Below are positions 45,176-55,130 of a stretch of DNA of 64,000 nucleotides, one piece after another (the stretch's first letter is position 1; each line of letters starts with the position of its first letter). The notes under the pieces were generated by a model. It had not been told where the DNA came from, did no database searches, and saw nothing but the letters and a program-made list of their open reading frames with translations. The position numbers and the translations under genes were made by a program. The stretch is from Apilactobacillus zhangqiuensis (GTDB taxonomy: Bacteria > Bacillota > Bacilli > Lactobacillales > Lactobacillaceae): NCBI RefSeq assembly GCF_019656215.1, contig NZ_BPLK01000004.1, positions 1-64,000 on the forward strand, given 5' to 3'.

Positions 45176-48100
45176 TTATTCTTTATTAATCCAGGTCTTG
45201 TTAGCAGTAATGTATTTACCATGACCGATATATAGTCTAGTGATTCCCTTGTATTGAACAACCTTTTGTACCTTCACCTTGTGACCTGCCTTGATTTTAC
45301 CCACAGCATGTTTCTTGGCAAAAATTGGGCTGTTGTATATCACGATTCCCTGACTTCTGATTACACGGTAATAAGTATTATTATTTTGCTTTTTAATTGC
45401 ATAATAACCCTCTGTGTAATCGGAACTATCAACGAAGTTTCCATGAATCTTCAATTGTAAGTGACCATCTACATATCTGTATCCCGAAACTTTGTGAACT
45501 GAAGTATGTTTTCTATCAGTGTTTATATTGTAAACATATTTAGGAACGTTATCGAAATCATTTCTAAGTGCCACGTAATTCTTGTTAGAAGTAACGTATT
45601 CACCATTGCCTAGATATAGTCTGGTAATCCCGTTGTATTCCACTACTCTTTCAACCTTAAACTGAGACCCATATGCCATGAATCGTTTACGTTCCGATTT
45701 GCCGAGTTCGACATTACCGTAAACCCAAACACCCTTATGGGCAGAAACGATGTATTCGTTTGTAGGTTCATTAATGGAGTGATACTTACTGTTGTTGACA
45801 TTAATATTATTAATCTGAGCTTCATATTGTACCTTTAATGAATCCGCTTGGCTATTTAGCTTGGATTGTTCATTATTCAAGGCTGCAATTGATGTTGCCT
45901 CTTGTTGGGCCTTAATAATGTTCATTGCGTTTTCATATTCGGCAGTAATTGAATCAGCAATGACCTTGGCACGTTCGTCAGAAACTCTGGAAGCCGCACT
46001 TTGTGCACTGCTCATTGCCTTTTCATTAGCAATCGCTTGCGAACTCAATTGAGCATCCCTCTGCGCATTCAATGAAGCCACAGCACTCGAGTATTCAGAA
46101 CTCTTTACTGCCATCATGCTATCAAATTTGGAGTTTGCTTGGGCGATTGCTGATTGTTTATCACTTTCAACCTGTGAATTTAACGATGCCATCTGACTGG
46201 CAAACACTGAGTTAGCTGAATGTGAGTCAGCATAGTATTGACTTTCCAACGAATCTCTTTGAGAACTCATGTCATTATCGGCAATACTCTTTGCGACACT
46301 GGCAGCACTTTGCATATCAGCTTGCGCCTTGCTTTGTTGAGCAGCAATTAAGCTATCGTATCTATCCTTAATTGATTGTTCAACATCAGCATTTGATTTG
46401 GCTAAACTATCCAACTTAGCTTGAGCAGAACTGTTCATTGCATTTCTAACATCTTCGATGGCTTGACTAGCTGCTCTTGACTGTGCAGAAGTTTGATCAT
46501 TAAACGATTGAACTTGTTTTGCATAGGAATCTGCATATGAGTCGGAAATGGATTTAGCCACACTGGCAGCATGACTGGATGCTGAATTAATGGTTGAATT
46601 CATGACCGATTGAGCAATCGATGATGCTGCCTCGCTATCAGCCTTGGCCTTGGAGTTAGCACTTGATAGTGCTGCTGAATTGGCAAGTGAGATGGCAGTT
46701 GATTGTGAACTAGCAAAACTTTCCGCAGCAGATTTAGCGGCTGATACAGCTGAATCACGGATGGAGTTGGCATTATTTGAGGCGTAAACACTATCGTTGT
46801 AAGCTTTTTGTTGCGCATCACTTAATGCCTTGGAGTTGGCAGCATTCAATGAAGCAATGTTGGAATTAGCAACACTTTCTGCCAATGATTTAGCCGCTGA
46901 AATAGCGTCTTGGGCACTATTAGAAGCTGCAATGCTATCAGCAATTGACTTAGCCTCTACATCACTTTGTGCTTTGGCATTGGCAGCATTGATTGAATCA
47001 ATGGCTTCTTTTGCTTGTGATGATGCCATGCTCTTGGCTTTAGAAACGGCATCTGAGATATCACTTTGTGCCTTTTGTTGCGAAGAAATACTGTCAGCCG
47101 TTGATTGTTGTCTTGCCTTACTCAACTCATCTTCGTACTTGGCTTGTAGTGAAGAAATTTGTTGAGCAGCAATGCTTCTTTGAGCCTCTTGCGCAGCCGT
47201 AATGGCTGATTGAGCACTTTGCATAGCTGATACACTATCCTGTTGCGCCTTTTGTTGCGCAGCTGAAATAACAGCTTGATTAGAACTGTTCAACGATGAA
47301 ATCAAAGAGTTCGCCGAGTCTTGGGCGGATTGTCTAGCTGAATCTAGAGCTGAATTCTTAACTGATTCGGCACGACTTGATGCAGCCGTACTGTCATCTA
47401 ACGCCTTTTGTTGGGCTAAACTCAATGCCTTAGAATTGGCAGCAGATTGACTATCCAACGCGGCGGTAATCGATTGTTGAGCAGATACACTTGCCGCACT
47501 TAGTCGAAGGTCGTAGAGGCTTTGGGCCATCATACTATCTTGAGTCGCCTTTTGTTGAGCTTGAGCTAGTGCTTTGGCATTTGAATCAGCAACGGCAATT
47601 GATTGTTGTTCGGCAATGCTTCTAGCGACTGATTGAGCTGATGAAACAGCACTATTTCGTGCTTCATCAGCCGCCACACTAGCAGCGGTCAAACTGGCTT
47701 GATATTGGGAAGCTTGATCACTTAGTACCTTCGCATACGAATCTTGAATGGCTTTAATTTGAGCATCGGTGACCATCTTAGCAGCAGATTGAGCTGATAA
47801 AATGGCCTCACTCATCAAGGAATCCGCGTAGTTAGAAGCGGCGGTACTATCTGCTTGAGCCTTGGACTTAGCATCAGATAATGATTGAGCATTTGCCGAT
47901 GACTGATCAGCAAACACGGAATTAGCGGAGTCCTGAACTGATTTTTGGGCTGATGCAATCGCTGAATCCATGATTGATTTAGCGATTGATGATGCTTGAA
48001 GACTGTCTGAGTTTGCCTTGGAAATAGCTGCAGATAAAGCTGCTGAATTGGCAGTTGAGGTTGCAGTTGATTGAACAGCTGCTAATGATTGAGCTGACGC

Positions 48101-51100
48101 AATTGCATCGTCGACAGCTTTTTGCATTGCTGCTTGCGCTGATGACGCTGCATTTTGACTATCTGCACTTGCCTTGCTATATGCAGATTCTAATGCTTTG
48201 GCGTTAGCACTTGCCACTGTTTGAGCCTGTTGTGCCGCTAAGCTATTGGCTGTCTCGACAGCATTTTTAACGGCATCTGCTTGAGCATCCTCGTAGGAGT
48301 TCGCCAATTGACTTTGTCTTTGAGCATAAGACGAATTCAATGAATTAATCGAATTTGAGTTCGCCGTCGATAAACTATTTGCATAGCTTTGAAGTGCACT
48401 AATGCTGTTAGCAGCATTCTGCGAATCTTGTTGGTACTTAGCATTTAAAATATTAACTTCCTTGGCATAGGAATCTGAAATACTAGTTGCCCTTTCGTTG
48501 GCTTCAACAATGGCTAAACTATTCTTTAAAGTCGCTGCAAAACTATCGGCCATCAAGCTACTAATCTTATTTGAGTAACTGTGCATTTGTGATGTTGCAC
48601 TATCAATCTTGGATTGGGCAGTTGCGGAACTAGCCGATGATTCCTTTTGCAAACTACTGATATAAGTGCTGTATGAATCAGCAAGTGATTGTCTTTCTGT
48701 CGCAACGGAACTTCTGGCACTCTCAGCAGCAACACTTTGTTCATAGGAGTTCTTTGATTCTTGAGCAGCAAGAGAAGATGCTTTGGAAGCCGCTTCAGAA
48801 ATGGCTGCGGATGATTGAAGTTCAGCTTCATGGGCCGCACTTTCAGCCGATGAAATTGTGACATTAAAACTAGCTTGCATGCTGCTAAGTTGATTTTGAT
48901 AATCGATAACTTCATTTGAAGCTAAATCTCTATCCGCTTCTAGACTATCAATTACGGCTTCATAGGAAGCAACAACTGATCCATAAGAACTGGCTGCAAC
49001 GGAACTATCGTATAGAGCTTGACTGGAAGCTGCAGAACTAGCTGCTGATAGACTATTAATTGCGGCTGAATTGATGCTATTTTGAGCACTCGCACTTGAT
49101 TCAAGATCCACAATTGATTGGTTGGCACTACTGATTTGATTACGCAAATCATTAATAATCTTGTCGTAATCAATATTTAAACTATTAATTTGTGATTGAT
49201 ATGATTCATTTAGAATTCGTTGAGCTGATGAAACAGCACTATTCTTATCGTTTTCAGCAGCAATCGATGCCGCTGTAGAATCCGCTCTTGATTGGTTGGT
49301 TAAACTATCAATGGTTTTAGAATTCTCGATTGATGTAGCAATCGATTGTGCGCTGGCAGCCTCTTGAGCTTGACTCTTGGCCTTAGTGATTGCGTCACTC
49401 ACAGCTGAATTCATTAAATCGGTAGCTGCCTTGGAATCACTTTCGGCCTTTTGACTCAATGAGTTAATCGCCTTGGCATTTTCGGCAGCAATCGACTTAA
49501 GTTGTTCTGCTGCTTGCTGTGAAGCAATTGCTTGCGCGGATTTAACTGCTTCATTAATTGCTGATTGTGCACTATCGGCAGCGCTTGATAAATCATGTTC
49601 GTTCTTTTTATTCAAGTCATCAATTGAAACGGAGTTAGCACTGCTTTGGGCCGAGAATTCAGTTAAAGCTTGGCTAGAAGCAACACTGGATGCCTTTGAA
49701 ACGGCATCACTAATCGCTGTATTAGCACTACTTTGTGCTTGGTTTAATTCTTGGCTCCTTTGCGCATTAATTGCTGCAATGGCCTGACTGTTTTGATCAG
49801 ACAATACAGCAATCCTTGAATCAGCATCCGATTTAGCGGACGCAATTGCTGAAGCGACTGCGGAATCCAATTCCGTTTGCGCCTTTTGAGCGACCGCTTT
49901 GGAATCAGCAATTGATTGGTTTGTTAAATCTTCGATAGCTTGAGCGTTGGCTGAAGACAATTTGGCAGCCTCAACACTTGCTGAATCTTGGGCAGACTTA
50001 ACAGCACTATTCATCGCACTACTTGCTTGTTGTGAAGCATTGACCAAGTCATTTTCAGCCTTACTTTGCAGATCCTTGATTGTAGCAGAGTTTGATCTAG
50101 CAACGGCAATCGAATCTGCATCTGCCTTAGCTTGAGCATTACTTTGAGCCTTTTGTACAGCCGCTTCAATTGCAGATTGAGCACTGTTAGAAGCATTGAT
50201 TGAATCTTGTTGACTCTTTTCCTGCAAACTACTGATTGCACTAGCGTTATCATTTGCGATTGATTGCGCAACAAAACTAGCAGAATCTTGTGCTGATTTC
50301 ACTGCACTATTAATTACAACAGTGGCAGATGTCATTGCTGTTTGCATATTACTATCAAATTGAGTTTGCAAATCCAAAATCTTAGCAGCATTGGCTTTTG
50401 AAGTTGCTTTGGACTCTTCTGCTGCCCTACTTTCCGCTAATGATTTGGCATTATCCGCCGCTTGTGAAATGGCCACACTGGCACTATTGGATGCGTTAAT
50501 AGAATCTTGTTGACTCTTTTCCTGCAAGCTATTAATTGCACTTTGGTTTTGGGTGGCAACTGATTGTGCTACCGAGTCCGCTGAATCTTGGGCAGACTTA
50601 ACCGCGCTGCTCATAGCTGATTGAGCATCATTTAAAGCTTGAAGCGAATCAGATTCATATTTAGCCCTTAATTCATCAACTGCCTTAGAATTACTAATTG
50701 ATGTCGCAGTTGACTGAGCGTTGGCAGAATCAATCGCTGACTGCACAGCACTGTTAATTGCTGCTGTCGCTCTATCGGATGCTGCCTTTGAATCAGCTTC
50801 ACTCTTTTGTTGAAGTGAACTAATGGCCGAATTGTTATCATCTGTGATTGATTGAACCAAGCTATCAGCATTTTGTTTAGCCGCAACGCTCGCTGCCGAT
50901 AACGCATTAGCGAGATTATCCGCGGCTTGTTGTGATGCCGCTTTAGAATCTGCAATACTTTGGTTTAATAAACTTTGAACCGCTGAGGAATTATCCGCAC
51001 TTTGTTTTGCAAACGTGTCATTAGCAGAACTAGTGATACTTGTCATTGCTTTATCTAAAGCAGTTTGGGCAGCCTTAGAAGCAGCAGTAAATGCCTCGAG

Positions 51101-54001
51101 ATATTGGGCTTGTTGTGCTGAACTGCTTTGAGCAAATTCGGCTTGCAATGACGCAATCGTACTGTTGAAAACACCTTGAGCAGACGCACTCATCGAATCA
51201 GATGCTGACTTCGCAGCACTGTTAACAGCCGTGTTCGCTGAATCACTCAGCGATTGAATAGCAGCTTGATAGCTGTTGTTCAAACTATTGGTCAAACTTT
51301 GGTTGTCACTAGTTAACTTCGCCATTTCATCGACAGCAGAATTTTGTACGCTGGCAACTGCACTGGATCTTAATGAATCTGCCAGACTTTGAGCGGCTTG
51401 TGAATTAGCAAGTGATTGTTGGCTCAAACTATTTAACATTGTTTGAATTTGGGCGTTAACCTGAGCAACCGTTTCACGGTTAACTTCTTGCATTGAATCC
51501 GTCGCTGCTTGAATAGCATTATTCTTATCAATAATTGCTTGGCTAGAAGCAGCGGTCAGACTATCAGCATATTGACTTTGTAGCTTTGCCAATTGTTGTG
51601 TGTTTTTTAAAACCAATGAATCTTGAACTGACTGAGCAGATGATTGCAATGACAACAATGTCGCATTCACTGCATTTGCCTTATCGATAGCAGCTGAACT
51701 ATTTGCCGAAGCAAGCAAAGATTGAGCATTTGATGATGCAATACTGTTAGCGATGGAATTAGCCTGACTAGATGCCAAACTAATTGCATCTGCGATTGAT
51801 TGGTTCAATGCTGCTTTCGAACTTTGAATGTATGCAGCTGCCGAAGAATTATTAGCAGAAGCGATTGAATCTGCACTTTGTGGTTTAGGTGCAACGTACA
51901 TCAAGAATCCATAATGATCCTTGATAAGTCCACTGGTGACATAGTAATTGGAATCCAGTTTATTGGTATCTAGTAACGATGCGTGGAGGTCTTGTACTGA
52001 TGCTTCATTGAAGTCCGGTACAATGTTTGGATCGTAACCATAACTAACGGTACCCGTTCCAAAGGCTTGGCCGGTTGAATCAATAAAATCAACCTTGGTG
52101 GTTCCAGTGATGTAGTTTCCATTTACTAGAACTTGGTATTGTCCATTGTTGTTAATCACATTACCATTAGCCAAGTGAAAATTACTGTAATCAAGATTAC
52201 CTAAGTCGACCAATCTTGGATTGTTATTGTTATCAAAGACAATTGTTCCAGTTCCATGAGCATTCCCATTTCTATCAACAAAAGTTGCGTTGAGCGTCTT
52301 GCCAATATTATTTGGTAAAACTTCCATGGTGAAATTATCATCGTTTTGGTCCTTAATCAATTGACCATTAGGACTGATGTGATAATTACTATTGCCCAAG
52401 TTACCGTAATCCACCAATTGAGCAACGTTGTTGCCATTCACGTTCACTTGACCAGTGTATGGATTCCCGTTGGCATCCACGACAGTGACACCCTGATTGG
52501 TGAAAGTTACGGTCGATGTTCTCGCATTCTTCAAAACGCCAATCGTGTAGACACCATTAGCGTTGGCTTGAGCAGAAGTTTTAGTGGAAACGTGATAACC
52601 ACTAGAATTCAAGCTAGTAGTATCACCTAACGTGGTTGTTCCATCCGCATTTAAATAAACATATCCAGAAAGTGGATTGTTGTTACTATCGGTTAAAATT
52701 TGATTATTTGGTGTCACAAATTTTAGTGTTGCTGTTTGTTGGTTAACAATTAGTGCGTATTGGCCACTATTATTGGCATCTACTGAAATGCTTGGTGTAG
52801 CAGAATTTGGTACATAGTAGTACTTAGTTGGCAAACTGCCCAATGTATACGTATTGGTAACACTACCATCGTTATTGATATTAACTGTACCCGTTCCAAC
52901 CAATTGACCGTTGGTGTTGTAGAAGTTCAATGGTTTGGGTTTGGCAGCCGGTGTTAACGTTACGACATAGTTATAGTTAGAATCCATTGATAGCTTTGAT
53001 CCAACGTTTGCAACATAGTTAGTACCATTTAAGTTGTAATAACTAGTCACCTGCTGCAATGCGTTGTTGGAACTATTTAATACTGCCATTCCGATAGCTC
53101 GATTACCATCGGTTCCGGTAATTGGATTCCTGTTGGCATCATAAAAAACTACCGGTGTCAAAAAGGTCGGATTTGTCCCCTTAATTTCAACGGTAACAAT
53201 TGGCGTTCCCAGGTAGTTTTGTCTAAGTGCTGCGTTGGAGGTTAATACGTACGTGGTTCCTGGACTGGTAATATTGTAAGGATTATTTAATTGGTTAACA
53301 CCATTTGCACTCGGTGTTGACGAATTTAAGATTTGGTAATTATTTGCATTGGTATTGTTCGCCATAAATCCTTGAAATGCTCCACCACCAAGTTGTTGCA
53401 AATTATTGGCGTCATTGAAATAAACCGTTTGTGGTGTTGTTCCGAAGTTATCGCGATAACTTAATCCTTGTGTTAAATTAGAACGATAATTAGCTGCATT
53501 ACTATCAATATTACTTTGTGCAGATGAAGCCATTTGATCGATGATTGATTGCGCTTCTGACAAACCAACTCCATTCAACGAATTGTTGGAATTACTGCTT
53601 TGAACGTTGCTGGAACTTGTATCTAAACGATTTTCATTGCTACTTTGCGAATTGTCAGCACTAGTATCTGAAATGGATTTAACAGTTGCACTTGATTGCA
53701 CGTTAGCCGAACTAGACTCACTGGTTGATAATGCATCAATTGAGTTAACGGTGGCGCTAGTGCTACTTCCGCTTACCCCTGTACTTATCTGGTGACTAGC
53801 ATAAGTACTATGATGAACAACGGCTGCTTGTTCCCTATCAGTATCGTCTGCTAAAGCGTTAACCTGATTGGTCATTAAAGTAAAACTGGCCGCACCAAAA
53901 AGAGCAAAGGATGAAATCGATACTACGACCCAATGTTTCTTTACTTTTTTCAAAATTTTCTTATCGTTGAACTTTCTGATTTTGTTCTTGTTGTATTTCA
54001 A
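45176..54001 (-). CDS. Giant Ser/Ala-rich surface adhesin (2941 aa)
   Basis: The signal region (1-52) has a long basic lead (KKILKKVKKHW) before the hydrophobic core. This recalls the KxYKxGKxW-type signals of Ser-rich adhesins, with cleavage near ALA-DD. A Ser/Asn-rich segment and beta-type modules with GTGTV and DLGNLxxSNxH repeats (about 135-700) form a likely binding head. About 2000 residues of Ser/Ala helix follow (45800-51890). The end carries DUF5776-like modules (RLYLGNGEYVTSNKNYV, RLYIGHGKYITANKTW). There is no LPXTG. The start is TTG at 54001 with AGGAGG 9 nt upstream. The neighbouring GT pair probably modifies its serines. Confidence 0.85.
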   Translation of the reverse strand: MKYNKNKIRKFNDKKILKKVKKHWVVVSISSFALFGAASFTLMTNQVNALADDTDREQAAVVHHSTYASHQISTGVSGSSTSATVNSIDALSTSESSSANVQSSATVKSISDTSADNSQSSNENRLDTSSSNVQSSNSNNSLNGVGLSEAQSIIDQMASSAQSNIDSNAANYRSNLTQGLSYRDNFGTTPQTVYFNDANNLQQLGGGAFQGFMANNTNANNYQILNSSTPSANGVNQLNNPYNITSPGTTYVLTSNAALRQNYLGTPIVTVEIKGTNPTFLTPVVFYDANRNPITGTDGNRAIGMAVLNSSNNALQQVTSYYNLNGTNYVANVGSKLSMDSNYNYVVTLTPAAKPKPLNFYNTNGQLVGTGTVNINNDGSVTNTYTLGSLPTKYYYVPNSATPSISVDANNSGQYALIVNQQTATLKFVTPNNQILTDSNNNPLSGYVYLNADGTTTLGDTTSLNSSGYHVSTKTSAQANANGVYTIGVLKNARTSTVTFTNQGVTVVDANGNPYTGQVNVNGNNVAQLVDYGNLGNSNYHISPNGQLIKDQNDDNFTMEVLPNNIGKTLNATFVDRNGNAHGTGTIVFDNNNNPRLVDLGNLDYSNFHLANGNVINNNGQYQVLVNGNYITGTTKVDFIDSTGQAFGTGTVSYGYDPNIVPDFNEASVQDLHASLLDTNKLDSNYYVTSGLIKDHYGFLMYVAPKPQSADSIASANNSSAAAYIQSSKAALNQSIADAISLASSQANSIANSIASSNAQSLLASANSSAAIDKANAVNATLLSLQSSAQSVQDSLVLKNTQQLAKLQSQYADSLTAASSQAIIDKNNAIQAATDSMQEVNRETVAQVNAQIQTMLNSLSQQSLANSQAAQSLADSLRSSAVASVQNSAVDEMAKLTSDNQSLTNSLNNSYQAAIQSLSDSANTAVNSAAKSASDSMSASAQGVFNSTIASLQAEFAQSSSAQQAQYLEAFTAASKAAQTALDKAMTSITSSANDTFAKQSADNSSAVQSLLNQSIADSKAASQQAADNLANALSAASVAAKQNADSLVQSITDDNNSAISSLQQKSEADSKAASDRATAAINSAVQSAIDSANAQSTATSISNSKAVDELRAKYESDSLQALNDAQSAMSSAVKSAQDSADSVAQSVATQNQSAINSLQEKSQQDSINASNSASVAISQAADNAKSLAESRAAEESKATSKANAAKILDLQTQFDSNMQTAMTSATVVINSAVKSAQDSASFVAQSIANDNASAISSLQEKSQQDSINASNSAQSAIEAAVQKAQSNAQAKADADSIAVARSNSATIKDLQSKAENDLVNASQQASSAMNSAVKSAQDSASVEAAKLSSANAQAIEDLTNQSIADSKAVAQKAQTELDSAVASAIASAKSDADSRIAVLSDQNSQAIAAINAQRSQELNQAQSSANTAISDAVSKASSVASSQALTEFSAQSSANSVSIDDLNKKNEHDLSSAADSAQSAINEAVKSAQAIASQQAAEQLKSIAAENAKAINSLSQKAESDSKAATDLMNSAVSDAITKAKSQAQEAASAQSIATSIENSKTIDSLTNQSRADSTAASIAAENDKNSAVSSAQRILNESYQSQINSLNIDYDKIINDLRNQISSANQSIVDLESSASAQNSINSAAINSLSAASSAASSQALYDSSVAASSYGSVVASYEAVIDSLEADRDLASNEVIDYQNQLSSMQASFNVTISSAESAAHEAELQSSAAISEAASKASSLAAQESKNSYEQSVAAESARSSVATERQSLADSYSTYISSLQKESSASSATAQSKIDSATSQMHSYSNKISSLMADSFAATLKNSLAIVEANERATSISDSYAKEVNILNAKYQQDSQNAANSISALQSYANSLSTANSNSINSLNSSYAQRQSQLANSYEDAQADAVKNAVETANSLAAQQAQTVASANAKALESAYSKASADSQNAASSAQAAMQKAVDDAIASAQSLAAVQSTATSTANSAALSAAISKANSDSLQASSIAKSIMDSAIASAQKSVQDSANSVFADQSSANAQSLSDAKSKAQADSTAASNYADSLMSEAILSAQSAAKMVTDAQIKAIQDSYAKVLSDQASQYQASLTAASVAADEARNSAVSSAQSVARSIAEQQSIAVADSNAKALAQAQQKATQDSMMAQSLYDLRLSAASVSAQQSITAALDSQSAANSKALSLAQQKALDDSTAASSRAESVKNSALDSARQSAQDSANSLISSLNSSNQAVISAAQQKAQQDSVSAMQSAQSAITAAQEAQRSIAAQQISSLQAKYEDELSKARQQSTADSISSQQKAQSDISDAVSKAKSMASSQAKEAIDSINAANAKAQSDVEAKSIADSIAASNSAQDAISAAKSLAESVANSNIASLNAANSKALSDAQQKAYNDSVYASNNANSIRDSAVSAAKSAAESFASSQSTAISLANSAALSSANSKAKADSEAASSIAQSVMNSTINSASSHAASVAKSISDSYADSYAKQVQSFNDQTSAQSRAASQAIEDVRNAMNSSAQAKLDSLAKSNADVEQSIKDRYDSLIAAQQSKAQADMQSAASVAKSIADNDMSSQRDSLESQYYADSHSANSVFASQMASLNSQVESDKQSAIAQANSKFDSMMAVKSSEYSSAVASLNAQRDAQLSSQAIANEKAMSSAQSAASRVSDERAKVIADSITAEYENAMNIIKAQQEATSIAALNNEQSKLNSQADSLKVQYEAQINNINVNNSKYHSINEPTNEYIVSAHKGVWVYGNVELGKSERKRFMAYGSQFKVERVVEYNGITRLYLGNGEYVTSNKNYVALRNDFDNVPKYVYNINTDRKHTSVHKVSGYRYVDGHLQLKIHGNFVDSSDYTEGYYAIKKQNNNTYYRVIRSQGIVIYNSPIFAKKHAVGKIKAGHKVKVQKVVQYKGITRLYIGHGKYITANKTWINKE
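45800..51890 (-). repeat. Ser/Ala-rich stalk repeats of about 50 residues
   Basis: Coding repeats with a loose unit of about 48-55 residues (about 150 nt). They centre on SLQEKSQQDSINASNSA- and NSAVKSAQDSASxVAQS-like blocks. Near-identical copies sit about 100 residues (two units) apart. Ser and Ala dominate, with Gln, Asp and Lys. The units look helical and are diverged enough not to be exact DNA repeats. Confidence 0.8.
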
Positions 54002-54220
54002 TGAAGGACACCTCCTCTTTTAAAATTCGATAATAATTAAATTAAATTATTTTTATACAACGAATATAATATATTATTAAAGCAACGATTGCCGTAGCAA
54101 ACAATCGGTTTTAGAAAAACTTAAAGAAATACAACAACAATTAATAAATCGATTAAAAACTTTATTATAATTAATGTTTATACATACCTTACACCACGCC
54201 TTTTTTATAAAAAAGAATAA
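54002..54220 (-). promoter_or_regulatory. Upstream region of the Ser/Ala-rich adhesin
   Basis: A/T-rich gap of about 220 nt between the giant genes. The ribosome site AGGAGG lies at 54011-54016. A likely -10 (TAATAAT on the minus strand near 54071-54080) has a weak -35. A short inverted repeat (CGATTG and CAATCG) lies near 54086-54107 and could be an operator. No ORF seen. Confidence 0.4.
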
Positions 54221-54258
54221 AAAATACCCGTTAGGAAAAATCCTAACGGGTATTTTTA
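54221..54258 (-). terminator. Terminator of the second giant gene
   Basis: Perfect arms AAAATACCCGTTAGGA and TCCTAACGGGTATTTT around an AAAAA-type loop, with T-runs. Confidence 0.9.
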
Positions 54259-54262
54259 AATT

Positions 54263-55130
54263 CTATTTAATTCTGTTAACCCAGGTCTTATTTGCGGTGA
54301 TGTATTCACCATGTCCAATATAGAATCTGGTAATTCCATAGAATTTAGCTACGCTTCTTACTCGGATCATTGTGTTCTTTCTGAAGTGCTTAATTGCATT
54401 ACGCTTAGTGAACTTCTTAGCAGTGTGTACTAAGATGCCCTTATTTCTGATGACACGAATTTGCTTAGTACGACGAACGTAGTATGCATGAATTGTGCCC
54501 TTGGCATTAATGTAGCCTCGCTTGATACGATACTTAGTACCGTTCTTAGTCTTGACGATTCTTAATACCTTGTAAGCGTTGGCCTTATTTCTAGGTCTCT
54601 TCTTGAAGTACTTAACAGCATTCTTACGAGTGAAGTGAGTATTTACATAAACTCCACGTTTGTTAGTCCAGTAAACGTAAAGTGGTGCTCTCTTCTTCTT
54701 AGCAAGCGCAACATAAGTCTTGTTGGAAGTGACATATTGACCATTACCAATGTATAAACGAGTAATGCTGTAGAACTTAACAACCTTCTTAACGTGGATC
54801 AATGCTCCACGACGAAGTCTGATTACACGTCTACGCTTACCATAATGGAACTTCTTGTCAGTGTGAATCAATACTCCAGTCTTTCTGATAACACGGAATA
54901 ATGGATGGTTGGTACGGTAGTAAGCATCCCTAATGTTCTTATTGAAGTAGATGTAACCACCGTTAACCTTTAGACGTGGATACTTATTATGATCTAAGAC
55001 AACGCCTCTAACCTTGAAGACATGTGCTAATCTTCTTGGCTTCTTAGCATAACCCTTCACACGGTTCTTAACGGTGAAGTGAGCTGAACTGTGTAGGTAT
55101 AGTCCCTTCACACTGTATACATATGAAGGT
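54263..55130 (-). repeat. C-terminal DUF5776-like modules
   Basis: Basic modules of about 60-75 residues with a YxxxGVxxxTxKxFxK start and a GITRxYIGxGxYIT(A/S)NKTxV finish. They also occur at the end of the Ser/Ala-rich adhesin (45176-45790), so the two giants share an attachment unit. Wall binding is the probable role, based on position and charge. Confidence 0.7.

Noticed and set aside
45176-45260. LPXTG or hydrophobic anchor at the adhesin C-terminus
   Set aside because: The chain ends in a module finishing TANKTWINKE with no LPXTG-like motif and no membrane segment.
46830-49787. Several Leu/Ala-rich plus-strand ORFs within the adhesin gene
   Set aside because: They are the reverse-strand translation of Ser/Ala codons and have no start signals.
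45800-51890. CRISPR array or DNA tandem repeat in the Ser/Ala-rich region
   Set aside because: Repeats are imperfect, in-frame and protein-level, with no constant direct repeat or spacers.
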